Below are positions 6,610 to 8,983 of a stretch of DNA of 8,983 bases, one piece after another. A model generated the notes under the pieces. The model worked only from the letters and a program-made list of their open reading frames with translations. It was not told where the DNA came from and did not search any database. A program made the position numbers and the translations under genes. The stretch's first letter is position 1; each line of letters opens with the position of its first letter. This DNA comes from Candidatus Saccharicenans sp. (lineage in GTDB: Bacteria; Acidobacteriota; Aminicenantia; Aminicenantales; Saccharicenantaceae), in contig JANLGB010000087.1 of assembly GCA_024653405.1 (NCBI GenBank), forward strand, positions 1-8,983, written 5' to 3'.

Positions 6610-6636
6610 GACAGGTGGCCTGGAGTCACCTGTTTT
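6608..6636 (+). promoter_or_regulatory. Candidate rrf2 promoter overlapping a second inverted repeat
   Basis: TTGACA (6608-6613) begins on the last bases of the palindrome and is followed after 17 bases by a poor -10, TGTTTT (6631-6636). A second perfect inverted repeat, ACAGGTG (6611-6617) with CACCTGT (6627-6633), fills the interval. Transcription would start near 6643, about 20 nt before the rrf2 ATG. The repeat could be a second operator lying between the -35 and -10. If transcription instead starts in the 6591 box, it could act as a leader hairpin followed by four T. Confidence 0.35.
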
Positions 6637-6663
6637 CTGGAACTGACCTGGAAGGAGGCCGCG

Positions 6664-7116
6664 ATGTTCAGGATTTCAACCAAGGGCCGCTACGGGACCA
6701 GGTTGATGCTCAACCTGGCTCTCCACTACCCGGAAAGCTCTCCGGCCCGTTCACTAAAAGAAGTGGCCGAGGAAGAGGACATTTCGATTCGTTACCTGGA
6801 GCAAATTATCATTCCCCTCCGGGACCACCGGCTGGTAAAAAGTCTGCGCGGGGCCGGCGGTGGCTACACTCTGGCCAAGCCCCCGGCCGCCATCAGGTTG
6901 AGCGAGGTGCTACAGGCGGTGGAGGGCAATTGCTGTCTGGTGGAATGTGTCGAAGACAAGAACTTTTGCCCCCGGTCTTCCTACTGCGCCGCCCACGAAA
7001 TCTGGAAAGAAGGCACCAGGGTGATGAAGAATTATTTTGACTCGGTCAGCTTGCAGGACATGGTTAAAATAGCCGAGAAAAAAAGCAAGAGGAAGCCGAA
7101 AGGACCGAAGAGCTGA
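6664..7116 (+). CDS. Rrf2-family Fe-S cluster transcriptional regulator
   Basis: The product has 150 residues, normal for the family. The winged-helix DNA-binding domain covers about 1-70, with ISTKGRYGTRLMLNLAL at the N-terminus, the recognition segment ISIRYLEQII at 40-49 and the wing GAGGGYTLAKPP at 63-74. A long dimerisation helix follows at about 115-145. Cysteines at 95, 102 and 108 (ECVEDKNFCPRSSYC) form the C-x6-C-x5-C signature of Rrf2 members that bind a [2Fe-2S] or [4Fe-4S] cluster. Extra cysteines lie at 90 and 91. Such proteins sense Fe-S supply, oxygen, NO or redox state. AAGGAGG at 6652-6658 fixes the start. It is divergent from the iorA operon, with a perfect dyad between them, and lies 16 nt before resB, so it probably shares a transcript with the cytochrome c maturation genes. 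The exact subtype (IscR, NsrR, RsrR or other) cannot be decided from this sequence. Confidence 0.93.
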   Translation: MFRISTKGRYGTRLMLNLALHYPESSPARSLKEVAEEEDISIRYLEQIIIPLRDHRLVKSLRGAGGGYTLAKPPAAIRLSEVLQAVEGNCCLVECVEDKNFCPRSSYCAAHEIWKEGTRVMKNYFDSVSLQDMVKIAEKKSKRKPKGPKS

Positions 7117-7132
7117 AGGGTAAGCAGGAATA

Positions 7133-8467
7133 ATGCCCCGAACCTGGAGATTTCTATCATCACTTCAACTGGCGATTATTCTACTGATTCTCACTATCCT
7201 GCTATCGATAGTCGGTACCTTGATTCCCCAGGGGCAAAGCCCGGATTTCTACCGACAATATATGCCCCGGCTGGCCGGACTGGTCAGGTTTCTCCAGTTT
7301 GACCATCTCTACCGCTCTCCCCTGTTTCTCAGTCTGGTCTTCCTGTTTCTGCTAAACCTGTTCTTCTGCTCGGTCAAGCAGCTGCCGGCCAGGGTAAAGA
7401 GGCTTAAGGTCCGGAGCGATGAAAGATTGGATTACAGAGCCAGCGCACTGGATAAGAAAGAGGACCTGAAATTGGTAGAATGGCTAGAAAACAACCCGCT
7501 CCAGCTGGCCTCCCTGTTCCGGCAGCGAGGCTTCCGGGTCCACCTGGCCCAGCAGGGGGAGCGGAAATCATTCCTGGCCCGGAAGGGACTGCCGGGCCTG
7601 TTCGGGCCAGAGCTGGTTCACCTGGGCTTGATTATCATCATCGCCGGGGGGCTAGTCTCGGCCATCTTCAGCCAGCGCCTGACCCTGGCCCTGATGGAAG
7701 GGCAGTCGGAACAGGTCACCGGCCACAGCTTTTCCCTGCGCCTGGACCGGTTCAGTACCGAATATTATCCTGATGGTTCCGTCAAGGACTGGAAGAGCCT
7801 GGTATCAGTCCTCGAAAACGGACAGGTCCGCCGCCAGCAGGTTATAGAAGTCAATCATCCGCTGAAATACGAGCGCTGGCACGTCTTCCAGGTAAGCTAC
7901 GGTCAGGACTGGGACCAGGCGCTGCTGGAACTCGAAGCCAGCCTGGCCGGCGGTCCGGTCAGAACCCTCCGGGTTCAAACCGGAGGAGGGACTGACCTGG
8001 GAGATGGCCTCCGACTCCGGGTTCTGTCCTTCCTGCCCGACTTCCAGCTGGATGCCGGCGGCCAGGCCTTCAGCCGGTCGCCACAACCGAACAACCCGGC
8101 CGCCCTGCTGGAAATTACCGAAGGTGCCCGGGCTGTCTTCAGCGGCTGGGTTTTCTATCGCTATCCCAACTTAAAACATTACCAGCGCTCGAGCCGGAAC
8201 GACCTGGAAGTCCGGCTCAAGAACTTTGAGGCCCCGCCTTTTTCAGTTCTGGAAGTTTCTTCCGACCCAGGGACGGGACTGGTCTGGCTGGGTTCAGCCC
8301 TGCTGCTCCTGGGTCTTCTGGCAGCTTTCTATTTCCCCTACCGGGAAGTCCGGCTGCTCCACCAGGCTGGCCAACAGCCGGCTTTTCTGGTTTATGCCCG
8401 GAAAAACCAGGAGGACTTCCGGCAGGAAATAAAAGACCTTCTGGGATTGAAACATAAAAAGGAATAG
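7133..8467 (+). CDS. resB: Cytochrome c biogenesis protein ResB/CcsB
   Basis: The protein has 444 residues. It is the ResB half of the system II machine that carries heme across the inner membrane and joins it to apocytochrome c on the outside. The sequence shows four membrane segments at about 11-29 (LAIILLILTILLSIVGTLIP, with the family GTLIPQG ending), 64-81, 161-181 (LVHLGLIIIIAGGLVSAIF) and 382-402 (LVWLGSALLLLGLLAAFYF). A large extracytoplasmic domain lies between the last two. Family landmarks are VNHPLKYERWHVFQVSYG at 240-257 and DPGTGLVWLG at 378-387, just before the last helix. The ATG at 7133 follows AGGA closely and lies 16 nt after the rrf2 stop. ccsA starts three bases after its TAG. 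The likely job is maturing c-type cytochromes of an anaerobic respiratory or extracellular electron chain. Confidence 0.93.
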   Translation: MPRTWRFLSSLQLAIILLILTILLSIVGTLIPQGQSPDFYRQYMPRLAGLVRFLQFDHLYRSPLFLSLVFLFLLNLFFCSVKQLPARVKRLKVRSDERLDYRASALDKKEDLKLVEWLENNPLQLASLFRQRGFRVHLAQQGERKSFLARKGLPGLFGPELVHLGLIIIIAGGLVSAIFSQRLTLALMEGQSEQVTGHSFSLRLDRFSTEYYPDGSVKDWKSLVSVLENGQVRRQQVIEVNHPLKYERWHVFQVSYGQDWDQALLELEASLAGGPVRTLRVQTGGGTDLGDGLRLRVLSFLPDFQLDAGGQAFSRSPQPNNPAALLEITEGARAVFSGWVFYRYPNLKHYQRSSRNDLEVRLKNFEAPPFSVLEVSSDPGTGLVWLGSALLLLGLLAAFYFPYREVRLLHQAGQQPAFLVYARKNQEDFRQEIKDLLGLKHKKE

Positions 8468-8470
8468 AAG

Positions 8471-8983
8471 ATGAACGAGTTTGGGTTGCTACTTATGGCT
8501 TTTTTTATTTACCTGTTGGTCATGCTGTCAGGCTTCGTCTCTTTTTTCAGGCCGGGGAAAAAAATCTACCGGTTTTCCTATTACCTGGCTTTGGTGGGAT
8601 TGATACTTCACAGCTCAGAGCCGGCAGGCGCCTTTTACCAGCATGTATGAATCCATCAGCTTCCTGGCCTGGGGCTGTGTCCTGGCGGTAATTATTTTTG
8701 AGCGCAAGTACCGGCTGGAAAAAACCGGTCCCTATCTGTGGCTGGTCATCGTGGCCCTGATGGCTCTGGCTTCATCCCCGGCCCTGCCCAAAGAAGTCAG
8801 GCCGCTGGTCCCGGCTCTCCAGAGCTACTGGCTCTGGCTCCATGTGTCGGTTACATTGCTGGGCGAGGCTTTCCTGGCGGTGGCCTTTGTGGCCAGCCTG
8901 CTTTACCTGCTCAGCCGGGAGAAAGCAGCTGGCCGGAATGAAGCCTCGGCCCGGAAAGAGAAACTTGACCTGATCGCTTACCG
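8471..8983 (+). CDS. ccsA: Cytochrome c biogenesis protein CcsA/ResC, frameshifted and cut by the window end
   Basis: This is the heme-handling partner of ResB. The first piece (ATG 8471, with AAGGAA a few bases upstream) gives MNEFGLLLMAFFIYLLVM, then a second membrane segment ending LVGLILH, and stops at TGA 8648. The continuation is in the next frame, open from 8604, and reads TAQSRQAPFTSMYESISF, then LAWGCVLAVIIFERKYRLE, SYWLWLHVSVTLLGEAFLAV and LLYLLSREK to the window edge. MYESISF and the WLWLHVS histidine segment are typical CcsA landmarks. Both pieces together match the family without a gap if two bases are missing (one CA of CACA) or one is extra near 8609-8612. The heme-binding WWD region lies beyond the window. 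Starting translation at ATG 8643 alone would lose the first two helices. No slippery heptamer is visible, so a sequencing error or real inactivation is more likely than programmed shifting. Confidence 0.8.

Noticed and set aside
6481..6663. Riboswitch or T-box leader for aromatic amino-acid control of iorA
   Set aside because: The predicted iorA leader is only about 40 nt and AT-rich, with no T-box sequence or specifier stem. The structured elements are DNA dyads near the rrf2 promoter.
8738..8941. Plus-strand frame of 67 residues near the window end
   Set aside because: It overlaps the CcsA-coding frame and its Gly/Pro-rich product has no membrane segments or family features, whereas the neighbouring frame reads as CcsA.

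Overview
The window most likely comes from an anaerobic, Gram-negative, GC-rich bacterium. A TonB-dependent receptor and a small outer-membrane beta-barrel protein show an outer membrane. An indolepyruvate oxidoreductase operon with an ADP-forming acyl-CoA synthetase points to peptide or amino-acid fermentation. A ResB/CcsA pair shows system II cytochrome c maturation. Clear Shine-Dalgarno sites precede most starts, which argues mildly against Bacteroidota. An Aminicenantes/Acidobacteriota-like or deltaproteobacterial-type lineage would fit, but this is a guess from gene content, not a placement.

Layout. Bases 2-562 (+) hold the C-terminal barrel of a TonB-dependent receptor whose start lies outside the window. 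Bases 592-919 (+) hold a small DUF6506-like gene that is only readable across three frames, so it is broken or mis-sequenced. A secreted beta-barrel protein (992-1594, -) is convergent with it and has its own promoter-like site. Bases 1595-1928 contain no convincing gene. Bases 1929-6480 (-) form an operon in the order iorA, iorB, fused ADP-forming acyl-CoA synthetase. A 183-bp divergent, AT-rich regulatory region with two perfect inverted repeats (6481-6663) separates it from a rightward operon: an Rrf2-family Fe-S regulator, resB, and ccsA. The ccsA reading frame shifts near 8610 and the gene runs off the window.

How the parts fit. IorAB would oxidatively decarboxylate aryl-pyruvates made by transamination of aromatic amino acids, giving aryl-acetyl-CoA and low-potential electrons. 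The synthetase would then convert the CoA thioester to the free acid with ATP formation. This IorA ends before the C-terminal ferredoxin domain usual in the archaeal enzyme, so its electron outlet must be a separate protein or an unfused ferredoxin. The Rrf2 regulator has the three-cysteine cluster-binding signature and sits divergent to the IOR operon, with a perfect palindrome between them. The simplest inference is redox or Fe-S status control of one or both operons.

I found no tRNA, rRNA, CRISPR array, transposase or phage gene, and no clearly new defence or mobile system. The items most worth a second look are the truncated IorA, the palindromic divergent region, the Rrf2-ResB-CcsA linkage, and two genes with frame breaks.
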